A DNA stretch of 64,000 bases from Angiostrongylus vasorum (GCA_018806985.1 JADANN010000315.1:62001-126000); one strand, 5' to 3'. Numbered from the stretch's first letter, positions 1 to 14,047 are shown. Notes: generated by a model not told the origin, from the sequence alone. Made by a program: numbers and translations.

Positions 1-224
1 AAATGAATTAAGTGTATAAGTAAATCTATACATTCTAAGAATCCAAAAATGAACTGAAGTAGGGGGTGCCTTGCTATCTTGCGTAACCTTTCCCCCATAC
101 CTGAGGCTTGTGACCTGAGCCAAGCACATCCCTCAGCGTTGTAAAACTCTGTGGTCTCTATCAAACAATTGTTTGCTAGAGTGGAAGGCTTCAGAAGAAC
201 AAAACGGTGAATGTTCAAAAAAAG
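1..224. other. No gene seen
   Basis: AT-rich sequence with only short random open frames. I see no splice-consistent exon or repeat here. Confidence 0.5.
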
Positions 225-460
225 CTGTTTACTATGGGTATAAAATTTGTGTATTCAGTTTCTTCTGCTTGATTTATGAAACTGTTTGGCAGACTAGACT
301 GCGTGACAATTTGACAATTCCAGGCTTTGAAGAACTCAAATCGCTTAAACGTCTATCAGCATTGCACAAATCTTATTATTAACGACGTTATGCTTGCACG
401 AGAAGAAAACACTGACTTATTCAGCAATGTCGAGGTTAATAAAAAGTCGGTCCTAGAAGT
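225..460 (+). mobile_element. Penelope-like element 3' fragment with decayed hammerhead
   Basis: The order of segments matches the 3' regions of the PLE copies at 16190-16555 and 14937-15236: a CTGTTTGGC block, a hammerhead-like block at 321-361, then the GTCGAGGTTAATAAAAAGTC end block. The ribozyme core has changed from CTGAAGA to TTGAAGA and from GAAAC to TAAAC, so it is probably inactive. Homology was judged by eye. Confidence 0.55.
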
Positions 461-1026
461 TATTATACACGGAGTCTTAAATCAGGAAAATATGTGAACG
501 AGAAGTATGTTGGAACTCGTTTGGAGATACTTCCTACAAATGCGCCTATGTCATCCTCATGGTTAGCCACTCTTCAGTATACTCAGGTCTCATGCTTCAT
601 CCATAGCTGCCCTTTTTGAAAACAAGAATTGTGGCGAGGCCAATATAAAATACGTAGCACTAGACCTTTGAAAGAATTAAACTCCTAAGCTATAACACTT
701 AACGCGGAGGAATGGAGATGTTCCTGGTCCTGGATCAAATAATTTCCTGATTAATAAGAATAGAAATAAACCATAGCTTAGAGGAAATAATTGGGATTGG
801 ATCACGGCTAGCGCAGTTACAGTGCTTCCGCTATCACTGCGCGCGAGACACTTTTTTCGACTCGAAACTAAGCTTTCTCTATTTTCGGGGTAGGAATATT
901 AATGCGATTCTTGTTTGGCATCTTTTTCATCTGTCGAGAAGACTTAGAAACGCTTTAGGACGGCTACTTCAGAATTCCGAAAAGAATCCACTGATTTGAC
1001 CAGCATTCACCGATTTTCATGAAGAA
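461..1026. other. No gene seen
   Basis: No exon-like frame, tRNA or recognisable repeat was found between the PLE fragment and the following SINE-C copy. Confidence 0.5.
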
Positions 1027-1038
1027 GACCAAGAACTT

Positions 1039-1439
1039 AGACTTTTAATCTAAACCTCCCAACGGTTGAGCGCCTCATCGTGGCTGGGAGGTGTTCCTGG
1101 GTGTTAGACTGCGACGAACAATGGGGGAATTTGTCTCCCCGGCAGGGTCTGCCAAGCTGAGAAGTAATCTGGCGTTTCCATCGGGAAGTCTAGTTAAGAG
1201 TAAACCAATACCAGGATCCGCCACCGTCCTGGTATCAAAGTCGCATGGTGGCAAATCTCCCTCTTATCCACAAGGCTGCGACTGCTCATGGTGGTGAAGA
1301 CCTGGGGCAGACTTTGGCCAGGCTGACCTCGGGATTCCAAGGAACCACAATGGCTTAACCAGCAAATCTCCGATAAATGGTGATTATGCTGGGGTCCGCC
1401 CAACCAGTGAGGACGGGTCGTTCAAGTGTCAAGTGTCAG
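1039..1439 (+). mobile_element. SINE-C copy 1, about 400 bp
   Basis: The element starts in a CTCCCAACGGTT / GGCTGGGAGG block and ends in a CAAGTGTCAAGTGT tail. It is flanked by a perfect 12-bp duplication, GACCAAGAACTT, at 1027-1038 and 1440-1451, as expected for target-primed retroposition. Related copies lie at 17363, 31754, 33809 (minus strand) and 41237. It encodes no protein that I can recognise. Confidence 0.8.
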
Positions 1440-1451
1440 GACCAAGAACTT

Positions 1452-3894
1452 TCAAGCAGCCAACTACATAGAAACCCGAAAATCTTGATGGACGATCTAT
1501 GCAAAAGAAAGAAGCCAAACGAGTTAAAGATGCGCTGGGAACCTCACAATATGTGATGTCTTCTCATGTAAATGGCAAAGTTAAGCAAAAATAGGTGGTT
1601 TTTTTGTTGAATATCGTAAGATTGAGCGCTTTATTAGAATATATGAAAAAATTCTAGAGACTAGAGATTTTCTTGTCACGGCTTTTCCCGACAGCAATGA
1701 TGGTTGGTACAAGGATAACATCCAACTCGCATCTCTGTGAGGGGAGAAGAAAGCGAGTCAGGCTAGCAATTAGATGACCGAACGCCAGTCTTCAGCATCA
1801 CGGAACATTTGATGACTCGCATGAATGACTGAAAAAGCCAGCACGGCAGTCTAAACTACGCAACGCTTTATCTATTCAGTAAATTTCTCCATCCAGCGTT
1901 TATGTTACACACGGTTTGCAATGTTCAGCAAATCACATTTATTTATTTATTTACATGTACTATCACAACACTTGTGTTGATCTCAGCATTTCTTCTATTC
2001 GTTGCAGTCCTTTACATTTGTTATCTACGAGGATCTTCCAATGTGTTGATTAGTTCGGATACTACTTGAGAATTTTCTCATCTTCATGAACGTCGTTGAA
2101 CGATGGTCAAACTGATTCCGCATGAAATCTTATGATTGCTCTACTAGATCGATCTCAAGCCTTATCTCCAAGACATTAGATTCATTTATGAAACGAGAAG
2201 AGCTTCCCCTAGGCAATGCTGACAACATTTTTCAGACTATAAGGATGTGAGGATTATTGAGCCTCGAGGCTGGGTCTGACTGGTCACTGTGGCTGTATCG
2301 CACACCATCTCTAACACATGCGCTGTGGCTTTTTGCTCTCAAGTAAGATGAAGACAATCATATTTATTCATTCTTGTGTTTAATTTACTTGCCGGCTATT
2401 TGCCTGGATGCAACGAAGGATCCTGATGATGCATCGCCTTTGCGGGACAGAGCTGTTTAGCCACAGAGCTATCTCACATGCGTTAACGCGCTGTCGCTCA
2501 TGCACAGCATTGTTCTCCTCAACGCTGACAAGCTCTCCCTTGTTCTTAAGACATGTTTCGTATAACCCATTCTTTACATCTACTTTTCGACCTTCGCCGA
2601 TTTCCACCTTTGAGTGTGAATTAACGCGTATTTAAGTACTTCTTTTCAGACTAGAGAAAAAAGAAACGCAGATGAGAGTAACGTACAAGCCGCTGACTGA
2701 CTTTTTTCTGTCTTGGTGGTCCATTTCGAATAACCTCTGCTCTAAAAATCTGCTAATATTAGGATTTCAGCACCTTAAAACATTGCGATCTTAGCAAAGC
2801 GTAGCAGATGAACAAACTTAGAAGTTTTAATGCAGCCTCGTTGTTTGCTGAGAATAAGACCTCAGAATCCCTACTAGGTGACATGCATACTCGATGTACT
2901 TTTCAAACATCGTTGCAACTGAGTTATTAGAGAATCCTGTTGTTGTGTTTGCAGAACGATGATCGGAAAGAACGAAACTAAACAGAGATGAGCTGATACT
3001 TCATATTCTAATCGACAGCCAGACGTTGTCGGATGAGTCGTTGCTCCTCTAAGTGGAAGTCATGAATCTAGTTCGCACTCCTCAGCTTCTCTCGTCTCAA
3101 TCATATTCTGAAGTCATTGCCGCCGTGTGATAACGCAGATAACGTTAGTCTTCGATTTCTGACAAATTTTGACGCTGAAGGGTTTTCAGTACACTGTGGT
3201 GGTTGTGAATCCGTCGTGGAGGAACAACAATGTTTGCCATGCTTAGGTCAGAATCGTTTCTCACATTCTCGCTCCTCATGAAGACGCATGTTTTGTGAAA
3301 CTTCCGGTAAGAGCACCTTGATGAAACTTTTTCGTTCATTCATTAAACTCTCCTGTAAGTCGTTTCCTCTATGTTTCTTCTATGTGTTTGCTATATTTGT
3401 AGAGAACTTGTACTTTCACCGCCTACATCCAGCCTTTTTACTCTACTGGTCAGTAATCCGTGAAGGCTTGTTTTACATATTGCGTGGATATGGGAATCTG
3501 ATTAGAAATTTCGTCCAATTTAAGACTACTTTGTCTTCTTTATTTTCAATGTGATGAAAAGGTGAAAGAAGCGCAGAAGCTTTAAGAACGAAAAATTTAG
3601 CTCTCTAAGAAAATGAATTGTTTCAATAACTTAGTTTTTTGAAGTTATTTTTAACTGACCAGGTTTTCGTAAACTTATTTCTGAAACTCATTTAGTGATG
3701 TCGTTAGTTCACAATTTATCATGCGTTTTACGACCCTACTTCATCCTTTAGGGTTCAAAGAACACTGAGAAATAAGTTATTAAGAGTAGCAAAAAACTAA
3801 TTGAAATAATGATGCTAAAAATTGGCTATTGATCATGCAATTGTTTTACTGCAATCGTACGTAACAGGTGACAAAGCTTTAATAATAGAGCGTT
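1452..3894. other. No gene seen
   Basis: Unique-looking AT-rich sequence. The open frames are under 90 codons, lack family features and are not supported by splice-site pairs. Confidence 0.45.
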
Positions 3895-4135
3895 CGGTGT
3901 TGATCAATTCTCGAGGGATGTGTCATGCATTAGACTTTATCAAGCGACTTTAAGGTGATTGGACAGATACCTAACCAACACAATAACTACCGGAGATGTA
4001 CCGATGTATCAAGTCAGGCTCTCTATTTCCCAAAACAACCCCAGTAGTAATTTGCTGACCTCGCCGTGGGATATCGAATTTATTTCGAACCAGCGCCTAT
4101 ATTTGGATTGCACGGCACTTTTAATCCTGCGTTAG
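3895..4135 (-). mobile_element. Degenerate SINE-A copy
   Basis: The sequence matches the minus orientation of the SINE-A copies near 9848 and 48970: a TTGATCAA tail block, an ACCGATGTATC block and a core resembling AATTTGCTGACC. It is more diverged than the other copies and its tRNA-like head is poorly preserved. Confidence 0.55.
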
Positions 4136-7100
4136 AGGAAGCCTTTAAAAAAATTTTATAGTGATAGATTATAGGTCCCATCCTACGCAGTGAGATCCTA
4201 GCACCAATTTTTTAGGATAGCAAATCGAATAGTTTTTTCTCTGAATCTGTTCGCCGTTGCCCGTTCGTCTATGAAAACGTTAAAATTTCTGGATAAATAG
4301 CAATCAAAATGAAGTGGATATTTGATTGTGCTAGGATGTACTTAGTCTTCTATCGTGACAAGTACAGTTAAATTAGAAAACTGAATTTACACTATAGATT
4401 CCTTCTACTCCCACGTAGTTTACCTCCTCCAATAAGACGAAGGTTACCGTAACCCTCATCCAGTATTCATTGAGTACGACATTGAGTTCATTGAGTAGTA
4501 AACGGTTTCTACTCGTTCCTACTGGCTTAGCTTCTTTAATAAGACGAAGAATACAGTTGCTCGTTGCGCTGAGAGGGTACGATAGCTCAATAAGCTAATT
4601 AGCTAAGACAAGGCATTTGAAAGTACAACTACCTTTTTTAAGCTCGAGTGGCCACCATTTCCTTGAATTTTTTCCCTTAAATAATTTATTTAGAAGACAT
4701 AAAGATAATTTCATTGCTTTCCAAACCGAGTTATTTAGCCAAGAAGAACAAGAAATGACGGTGAAATTGTATTTCTCCTTCTACTACTTTTTCCAAATCT
4801 TTTTCTCTCCAGAAATGAGCTTCCACGTAACGAGTCTAATTCCATTTTGCAATAAGGACTTAACATCCACAAGTCAGTAGCTGCTAAACTAACGTTTTCT
4901 TAATACATAATTATGTTTTCCATCGATTTTGTCAACCTTAGAGTAGTGAGATGCTTCGCTGAGCAGAGCGCAAGGATTACGTCCAACAACGGGTGTAACG
5001 TGTCTGAAAGGATAATGTCAACACCAGAAATGAGATTTGACAGATGGATTTGTTATTTGTCATAAAAGTCTAAGCAATATCACCTAGATAATACGTGAGC
5101 CTCCATCACTTCCGCGCTTTTTTTTAAGGGGAAACCGCAGTGGAGAGCACAGATTTCAATGTGCGCGGACGAAAAGCAGTTTCGTCCTTCGACTTTTGTC
5201 AAACATATGTCATCTCATTTCACAGTGAGCTTTACCGAATCAAACAAAAACAACTAAGGTCCAAAGTTTGCCAACAAAGTGCAACTATCACTATCCTGCC
5301 AGGATAGAATTCTAATTTGCTGCGTTATACAAATCCCATTTTTTTCTCTTTCCTCGCCAACATCATTGTATTGAACAAGGAAACGATTTTCTGGAATTTA
5401 ACGCTGGAGAATCCGATGAAGCTCCTTAAATGCATCATTGATCTTCACAGTTGTTAGGATGCGTTGTTTTCATCTCAGTAAATCACATTCATGGTTTGAA
5501 TTGCTGCTTTTTAACTTTTTCTTATTAAAATAACACCGCGGAAAAAAATACATAAATACAAATTTTATGTACGTACTATATATTTATATCTAAACGCCAG
5601 TTATTCCGATAAATTCGAGAGGGACCATCATTGACTTTTCGATTGACTTTTCGTCACAGTTTCGTTCTCAACTATGCATAAATATAAATATATGTATATA
5701 TAAGCCTTATCTCAATCCATGTTGGGATGGTATTAGACGAGAAGAGGGTTGGATAGCGAGATCGCGACGAGAGGATTACTTGTTCCGTTTCCGCCTGAAG
5801 AAATTGCATTCTTGAAACAGAAACAGCCGACGTCGTCGCAAATCCCTGGATAAAATTGCATCCACGAAAACTTTCTGAAAGAATTTATTTTTGAAAATAC
5901 TGAAATAGCTAATGACTTCTTCACTTTGCTGAAAGTTCGCTCTCTTAAACAAATTTCTGACGACTACAATGAGGCAATAATGACAACTACACAGCAGGCT
6001 AGAGCACTTGTTGCTTGTCTTCTGTGTAGTGATTGTGGCGTGCACCACATCTTCAATTACCAACTTTATTCTTAGGAGTGTCATTTCAGTATGGAAGCTC
6101 TATTAATCTCTATGCTGTACTTGTAATATTGCTTCATATTTATGCCCGTCACATTTGTTCATGGTAAGATTCACATTCATCGTTTTTGAATGCCATGTAA
6201 ATGTAAGAATCGATATGTCGTTATGTTTGCTTGTGATCTACTTCATTTATAATTCCACTAGTCATTGCTTCACTCATGCCAGCAGTGCACCAAATTCCTC
6301 ATTGTTGCAGAATGTCTGGATAGATATGTATATCAATAGGTTACCTCTGGAGTTTCACTGTGGAATCTGAGTTTATTCACTGGTAGGTGGATTGATAAGA
6401 ATTCCATAATTAGTTCTAAAGTGTAGACATGCATCCATTACTGGTCCTGATTTGGTTTCTGAACACTTAACTGCACATTTTTGGCTTAATCAGCGTTTGT
6501 GGTATATCTCGGTGGCTCTCAAGGACCTCGCGGAGATATGCGTAGTTAGAACAATAATGACATACAATAGTACTAAGAATAGTAGAAAAAAACAATTGCT
6601 GTTCCATGAGAAACACAAAGTCATCGCAAGTATACTGTATCTCTTCTCTTTCGCCAATTGTGGATACCTCACCTACTTTCTCTAGATGGATCAGCTCAAA
6701 ATCCTTCACATCTGCGGTTTTAACGCTCTTGCTTACGGTTGCATTCAATAACTTTTATATTTTAGAAAAATTTTTGCACTGTATCCAGCCTGCAAGCATT
6801 CTAAGCAATTTGTTAGCAGTTTACTCTTATTTTACTTCTCACTTTAGTTTCTTGTCAAGACAACTCTATGCTTCACGTTGACCAAGGGGCGTGTCTAACA
6901 TTCCGACTCTAATTTCAATAAAATACCAAAATTTCTGGAGTTTACTAGGCCGGAGTTTTCTATATACAGTTGCAATTGCAACGGTACTGCGAATTTGAAG
7001 AATCGTCATCTTTACGCGCAATTCGTGAAGTTATAACGAACACGATACTACAGGAATTTCGTGCAGTACATCCCACCATTGCTTCTGAATACAGGACTAT

Positions 7101-9750
7101 CGATATTTTTTACTAATTCTCTATGGAAAAAAGAGCAAATGGTGCCAGCAACAATTAGATATTTACTCTACTTGGCACATGCTTTAAGAAAAATAGGTTT
7201 ATTTTAAGCCATAAGATGTGACTTCAGAAACTCTACACGTTCGCATCTCATCTCATTCATTCGCCCGATAACGCGATTTTCTGTCAGTCAACGAGTTACG
7301 TCGTTCCAACAACTCATTGCTTCCATCCTTTCCGTCTTCCCATCCATCCGTCCATCGGTCTGCTCGTCTTTTCGTTCTTCCGTACCTCCGTTCAACTCGT
7401 GCCTATTTGTCGTTGTTCGGGTAAAAAAAATCACGCGATTTCTTAGCTCTTAATTCTTCCATTTTTGAGCTTATTTAATGTGCACTATTCTGTGCCGCAC
7501 ATCAATTTACCATCTTCTCCTTATCACACGTCTTCGAAGAAAAGAAAGAAAACGAATGAATTTGCTTGCCTGCTTCTTAATTAGAATCGCGTTCTTTTTA
7601 TGTCTTCAGAATTCTTCACTGCATGACTTTTTCTACGAGCACATCTCGCAAATGTGTTGTTGGCTTAACTAATAAATCAATAACGAAGTGTGCTTAAGCT
7701 GCTCATTCTTGTTTTTGACATGAAAGATTCATGAGCTTAAAAGATTCTTTATGGAACAAACCGTAAATAATTGATCGTAAACGCTGGCTGTAGGATTCGA
7801 CCAATCAGAAGTAAGCCGAAAAATACCGTTTTATTTTGCCTTTCTCTTCACTTTTCTCGTTACTTTCTCTTACGAAAAAGCTTCAGTCATTTTTCTCAAC
7901 TCGTCCATTCGCATATGGAATGAGATTTTTTCGTTCCTATTTTTTAACAGTTCTCATGTTGCTTATTTGATCTACAGATACCGTACCCACAATGCATTCG
8001 TTGTATTCGTGCAAGTGTCAAAATCTTTTGAGTTTTTTTTTCCGAAAACGACTCAGAGAGACTCTTGAAGGATTTTCCCTTTGAAAATTTATGTCGGTAG
8101 CGCCACCAAATCTCTACTAACCAGTTTTTTGTTTTTTACACTGGATAAAGTAGATCGCTTGAAATTGCGTCCTCTTCTCTCACAGGCGACGTTTTGAGCC
8201 AAATAACGTTCTTAAGAATAAAATTCCTTAAAACAAAAAAAATCTACCATTTACCTGGTTATTTCTTAGTTTACGCTCTTCCTCCGTTTTACTCTATCCG
8301 TCATATTTCCAGTGTCGTTCTTCATTTTCAGCACAATGAATTAAATTCTCTCCTTCTTTTTAGAAATAAAAGCTCACTGTAAGCATATCTTTTTTAACAA
8401 GTAGACTTTTCAAAGTTCTTCCACATTTAGAATTCGCTTCTTCTAATCGGATGCCTCTAAATGGAAACAATTGAAAGGAAAAAATGGTAAGCTTCTGTGA
8501 ACAGCTGAGAGTACAGGATTTTGTGAGTACATTTGTGGACATTATTTATTGATGGTGGATGATTATTCACCGATTGACGATAAAATCAGCTTATTCGTGA
8601 GCGCCACGTTCACGATAGTGGAATGGAGAGCATCTCCTTATTCTTAGACTGCAATGATTTAGTCCGACGACTTGCCACTAATTTTCGTCACTCTAGTAGT
8701 CTTAATACCTTTAATTTCATTGATTAATGGATTTTATTTTAACACACTTCTTCACAATTTTGATGCAAGATCTCATTCCTGTTCCTTCTTAGCGAATTTC
8801 TCGTTTTGTACATAGAAGGACGCGTCTAAATTTAACGATATCCATTGCTATAATTGTCGTTAAGCTCGGTCCTCTTCAAAAGATGCGCTCACTTTTGTAA
8901 TATTTTTTTCCTCAAAAGGGAACGTGTGTAGCGTAACGGACACAGTGTGCCCTACAATACGCACGTTGTTCTTGTTGGTGGACCTCTCTTGCCGGCAAAT
9001 CAAGCCTTCATCTCTCCGGTGTCGGCAAATTAGTATCAGACTTCTCAAGGTTGATAAAAGCGCAGAACTTGATTAATCGGTAGACCATCACAAGTCACAT
9101 TGTATGCACGCCTAATATGCATTAAAGGGATTGATTAACACGGAGCGCTTTCCGTGATTACTATGCTAAGCCGAAGTTGATAAAAAACTTTTGTTTCGAT
9201 AAGGTTTCAGCGTCTTCGCTTTTCCTTAGAGCCAATGATCCCAGTCTATGTGCACAGTCCTTAGCCTTCGTATCAAGTCAAATCTTCCTCAGTGGACAGC
9301 CGCTCCAATGAGGCAACCACATGGCGACGCTCTTTTAAACAGGACAGTTGTTGATGATGGTGACTGCCCTTTGATAATACTTTGTTCTCAACGGAAAATC
9401 CAGACACTAGCAGTTGGTGTTGTATTAAATAGCAGAGGTCCGTATAGAAACAGAGAATGTTCTACCCCTTTTTTTCGCTATTTGTTACTCAATAAGTACA
9501 AATAAATCCCTTTTTTTCTGATAGACAAGAACAGGAGCACAGTTGTTCTACGAGTGAGCGTCGCCGTATTTTAAAGCTGAATCCACTCTATAGGGACATA
9601 ATAATGTGGCTTATTACAAAACAGAACATAGATTAGCTTGTAGCTGCAAAGGAAAATCATTAAAGGGCATCAAATTCGGTCAGTGATCAGAAGCCTAGAG
9701 TTTTACCAAAAAAATGATCACAATGTTTTCCCAAATCATACGGATATGCT
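4136..9750. other. Long AT-rich gene-free stretch
   Basis: Only short random open frames of up to about 100 codons occur. None shows a known domain, a signal peptide with plausible context, or matched splice sites. No repeat family from elsewhere in the window was recognised, but very diverged copies could be missed. Confidence 0.4.
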
Positions 9751-9754
9751 CTGC

Positions 9755-9800
9755 TAAACCGACCTTCACCTAACCTCGGAATTAATAATCGATGCATTTG
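9755..9800 (-). mobile_element. Penelope-like element terminal remnant
   Basis: This short block (CCTAACCTCGG with a following ATTAATAAT) is the reverse complement of the PLE end sequence seen at about 15200. It matches the inverted end remnants at 16145 and 24665. Confidence 0.45.
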
Positions 9801-9847
9801 GCACTAAATATACGAAAAGTGAAGAACAATAATAAAAGAAGGATAAA

Positions 9848-10106
9848 GCTAACGTAGTTGATCAATCCCTGAGGGGTGCGCCATACGTTCGAATTCATCA
9901 AGCATCGTTTAGAGGTGACTTAACGCATATCTGGCCCTTACAGTGACTCACGGTGGCCTACCGATGTATCGAGCGAGTGATGCTATCTTCGAGAAAAGTC
10001 TGGTACCAATTTGCCGACCCCGGATAGATGTGAGGCTTGGTGAGGTAGGGGCGAGAGGATCGAACCCATGTGTGTTGCACGGCGCCTCCGACCACTGCGT
10101 CACAAA
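9848..10106 (-). mobile_element. SINE-A copy (tRNA-like head)
   Basis: Read on the minus strand, the copy has the tRNA-like head with a B-box-like GGTTCGATCC, then the shared core (CCAAGCCTCACATC, GGTACCAGACT), then the GAATTCGAACG tail region ending in TTGATCAA. It belongs to the same family as the copies at 38191, 39349, 48970 and 59966. Confidence 0.75.
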
Positions 10107-10295
10107 CGAAGTGCAATAATATTAAAAAAACACAGAAGTTTAGTGTTTTTTACTGGAGACAGCAAAATCTTACATAACTTTTTGTCGTCCAAATTTTCTT
10201 TAGCAATTTTATAACCGTTCAGCAATCACATGAAACATTTGCCTTGAGTTTCTTAAGATTTTGCTACTTATAACATTTTTTTTATCTCAATTTTA
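10107..10295. other. Spacer between repeats
   Basis: AT-rich sequence with no recognised feature, lying between SINE-A and SINE-B copies. Confidence 0.4.
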
Positions 10296-10640
10296 ACTTA
10301 TTATTTACTGCTTACTCTTTTTAACGGCAGGGTATATATTGCGAAATATAACTTCAATGATGCTGAGATATTTGCAAAACTCTGGACCGCAGGTGCCTAC
10401 GGTGGGGAACGAACGCGCTATTGTCCTTTCCGGGGGAGTAGCGCGCTCACCACCACACCATGCGGGTCCTTCGTTTCGCCTGTCTCTCAGCTAGTTCTAT
10501 TGATCTTTTGCCATCACCAATCACCCGTCAGCGGGATTGATCTGGGGAGCCCAAATCGGCAACGAACCCAATTAAGCTGAGGCTGCAGTTATAAACACAA
10601 TTTTAACCTATTATTTACTGCCTACTCTTTTTAACGCAAA
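10296..10640 (-). mobile_element. SINE-B copy 1
   Basis: On the minus strand it carries the block GGTGTGGTGGTGAGCGCG, resembling an A box, and GCGCGTTCGTTCCCC, resembling a B box. It ends in the tail AATATCTCAGCATCATT. The block TTATTTACTG occurs at both edges of the copy, which suggests a full unit plus the edge of a neighbouring tandem unit. Confidence 0.7.
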
Positions 10641-10849
10641 TATCTCAGCATCATTAAAGTTATTTTTTTTATCTGTTGCGTTGCCTTTTTTTCAGTCAGA
10701 GTCCAATCACATCTCCACATACTTCATTGAAGAATTTTAGCATGATTTTACATTTAAAGGAACAATATGAAGCAGAAGTTGTGACGTTGCGAAAGGTCAG
10801 CTTCGACAATCCTCATCGCCTACTCACTAGCACTAAGCAATGAAAAAAG

Positions 10850-11010
10850 ACAAAACAGGGACGGCTTAGAGACAGGCGTAACGAGGGACTCGCATAGTGT
10901 GATGGTGAACGCGTTAGCTCCCGGAAAGGGTAACAGCGTATTAGGTCGCCACCACAGACATCAGCAGTCCGGAGTTTCGCAAATATCTCAGCAACATTGT
11001 GAAAAAGACA
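10850..11010 (+). mobile_element. SINE-B copy 2, plus-strand partner of copy 1
   Basis: It contains the GTGATGGTGAACGCGTTAGC head and ends in AATATCTCAGCAACATT. It lies about 200 bp from copy 1 in opposite orientation, forming an imperfect inverted pair. An open frame across it (10899-11225) is not considered a gene. Confidence 0.7.
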
Positions 11011-12229
11011 AGGTTAATTCGATACCTAGATTAGCTTACCTACTTTGGTATCTAGCTGACGAAACTTCACACATTGTACCAATCTCAGCAATTCGTTCTT
11101 TTCTTTCATTGTGTTGTAAGACTTCATCCACTAAGGTGATAGCATTCGTATACCTGTCAGATTATGTCTCCCGGATTTTTTATTCTACTGTTCTCACTGA
11201 CATTTTGGAAGCCGATCGAGCTTGATTTCCTTGCCATTTCCAACTCTTCATGCTGGAGCGTTCTTAGGTTTTCATCATCAAAAGCTGTCGGCTTTCGTGC
11301 ATCAGATGGAGAGCGACTCCTCTATTAGTTATCCGATCAGCCTAGAACTATGTAATATGATAAATCCATTTTTAATAACGATTGCATTACAAAGTCTAGT
11401 AGAGGCACTATTTCAATCAACCACATTAACTGAAATCGTTGCTACTGGTAGGGGCAATGTTTAAAGAAAGCTGCCCATAATCGTGTTGAAGAACGACGTC
11501 GTGCTTCAACAACATTAATGACAACGGCAACAGCAACAATGACAACCACATTAGCGGCTGCAGCTACAATAACAATAACAATTTCTATGTTGCGTGACAA
11601 ACTTATCCCTCTAGATTATACTCCTCATCATCAAATATCTCATTGTTTTCAAGACGATTTTTCCTGATTGGAAGGATTTCTGGTTGTCATGGCATCCGTG
11701 CCATAACGTGTTACGTTTGAAACTGGCGATCATCTATTCTCGGTCTTTCTTTTCTGGATATTTGGTGAAGATATTTACTAGTATTTTCAAAGTTTACAAG
11801 AGATGGCAGTCTTCAAGACTCCACAAAATATGCCATTTTTAGATCAACAAATTCTTGCGAGTGATTCTCGCTTTCGGTGGTATTTGTAGAGAAATGCATT
11901 ATCTGCTAGTGTTTCCCAATGGCATCAAAAAGCTTGAACGTTCGAGAAAAAAAAATCGGACAGAGCAGTAGAAAACTATCCATTCGCTTGGTTTTGAGGC
12001 TAGTGTAAAAGTTTTCGAGTATTTGACAGGATATATGCATTTATCCCTGTTTCATCGCTAGTTTACAGCCTGTTATCGCAAATTATGGTACATAAACGGA
12101 GCTGTAAATAACACTTAAAGATTGAGTCTTCATTGTCTAGACACCCACTAAAACTAGTACAAAATTTAGAGCAAATATTTTTTTCATGAGTTGCATATTT
12201 ATTTTGTCATCTATAACCGTAATGTCTTC
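11011..12229. other. No gene seen; CAA/AAC-rich stretch
   Basis: Apart from an interrupted AAC/CAA-rich stretch at about 11508-11583, nothing is recognisable. The latter could be read as asparagine-rich but lacks splice support. Confidence 0.4.
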
Positions 12230-12530
12230 TCAATGGTGTATGACGGAAGTGGCAAAAACAATGTAGCGAAGTGGTTACTAATGTATACAAGGCCTACAAT
12301 ATGCATTCGCAGTCGCTGGTTCCACTACGAGACCTGAGCTCAACACGCTATCAGACTCTGTGTGGTTGGTACAGGGTTTGTTTTAGATGATAAAAACACT
12401 GATTTGGTGCATCAGTGGAGCAGTAAAAGTTATTCTATACGCAAGATATGCATTCAATCACCGGTATGAGGCCACGAATGGAGTCGAATGCATGACACAT
12501 ACCTGAGAGTTTGACAAGTGCTGTGCGCCC
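12230..12530 (+). mobile_element. Degenerate tRNA-like SINE (SINE-A related)
   Basis: It has an A-box-like TGTAGCGAAGTGGTTAC and a B-box-like GCTGGTTCCACTAC. Downstream is a GAGTCGAATGCATGACAC block matching the 3' part of SINE-A (GAAGTCGAATGCATGGC). The core is hardly recognisable, so the copy is probably old. Confidence 0.5.
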
Positions 12531-14047
12531 CTGACTTTATGACTGGAGTTTTTTATGATAGGTATTCATACTCAGAACAACAACAGCAACAAGAAGGAAA
12601 CAACCAAATGGATACGGAGGAAATGAGCGTAAATTCACTACAAACTAGTAAAGAGGCAACATATGTCGCTACACGAAGGATATTCCTCGTTTTTTTATTA
12701 GAGGGCTAGTAAAGCAGGTTTCCGACTGTAATGGAAAAAATGACAATGATGTCAACAACACGTTTTTTTGAAGTATGTTGTTGTTCTACAGCATCCTTGA
12801 TCTAAGCGACTGTAATTGATTCCAATTAGTCATGATGTCGTATTTTTCCTCTTCTTATTAAATGTATTCATTCAACGTTTCGACAACGAAATTCCACTTC
12901 ATTTCCATTCCTAATCTTAACGAGGTTCGAGATGATGTTTTCAATGTCAGTTAGTGATTAGTTCGATTAGGGCTTCGTGACTGGACTATTCTTTTTGAGG
13001 TCCCGATCAGTGCTCTAGTTGCCTAAGATTGCGAAATAAGAAAACAAAAAAGCTCTTAAGCTTTCCAAGTTACACATAAGCGCATATGGAATGCAGAAAT
13101 AGTGTTCTGCTTAATCTTTGGAGACATATTAATATGTAATGCAGAAATTTTCAGTATTAAAGGAGATCTTGACCACTTTTTTTTACTGCTACGAGACCGT
13201 GTTGGTAAGCAGCAATTAAAGGAAGATTACGAAATCGTCTACACATCAATATTGTTTAGGATTGAATGCTGTGAAAAGTTGTGTATCTTGCCAGATGATT
13301 TGTTGAGTCTCATTATCCTGATTATTCCAGGATTGGGATTAAATGTCCTGGAACTTCATTTATTCGTCGCGATGAACTCTGATGCATTACCAATAACTTT
13401 TTATTAGCGCAATAAAAACAAGTATCTAATGAGAGTCAGAACCACATTACTGAAGTATGTCAGTTTAAGAGCGCCAAGGGTGATCTTCTCATAATCTTCC
13501 TATTATTGCAGGTTTGAAGCCTTAATGATTCACTACGAAATGAAACCACTGCCACATTAGACATTCGGATTAAATTATCGATTTCTCGACTCTGTCAGGA
13601 TGAAGGTAGAACTAAATGACTGCGTGACATAACGAGACTGAATTAGCTTTCTCTCCAATTCATGTCTAAAATTCACTCAAATCTCTTTCAGATAAGGCGC
13701 CTTAAACAGATTAGCGGCGAAGCTGCGTGACACATTCTCAGGTGATGGCAGAAAGATTAAAACGCAGGCCAAAAAGCTCTCATGGCATTTTTCTTGAAAC
13801 ATAGGTCGATTCAGTAAATGGACTGCCTCTCTCTTCATCTTGTTGGATTTATTTCCATCACTTCTCATTTATTAGTTAAACTATTTATATCTGTGCAGAT
13901 ACGAAATATATGAATGAAGAGTTGCGGACTATATCATGCCTACTGACTCTTTTGAAACCTAAAATCATATCATATGATCTGCAAACTAGATGGGAGGCGT
14001 TCATGCGTGGGCACCATCAAATGAGCTCCACACCGACTCCAGAAAAA
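12531..14047. other. No gene seen
   Basis: AT-rich, with open frames of up to 101 codons (13102-13407) that show no family signature. No repeats were recognised. Confidence 0.4.

Noticed and set aside
11508..11583. Asparagine-rich reading (NNNNN) in an AAC/CAA-rich stretch.
   Set aside because: No splice sites or longer frame; probably a degenerate simple repeat.
12518..12709. Glutamine-run frame (YSEQQQQQEGNNQMDTEE).
   Set aside because: It could be an exon after TATGATAG, but no donor and partner of matching phase was found, and it follows a SINE directly.
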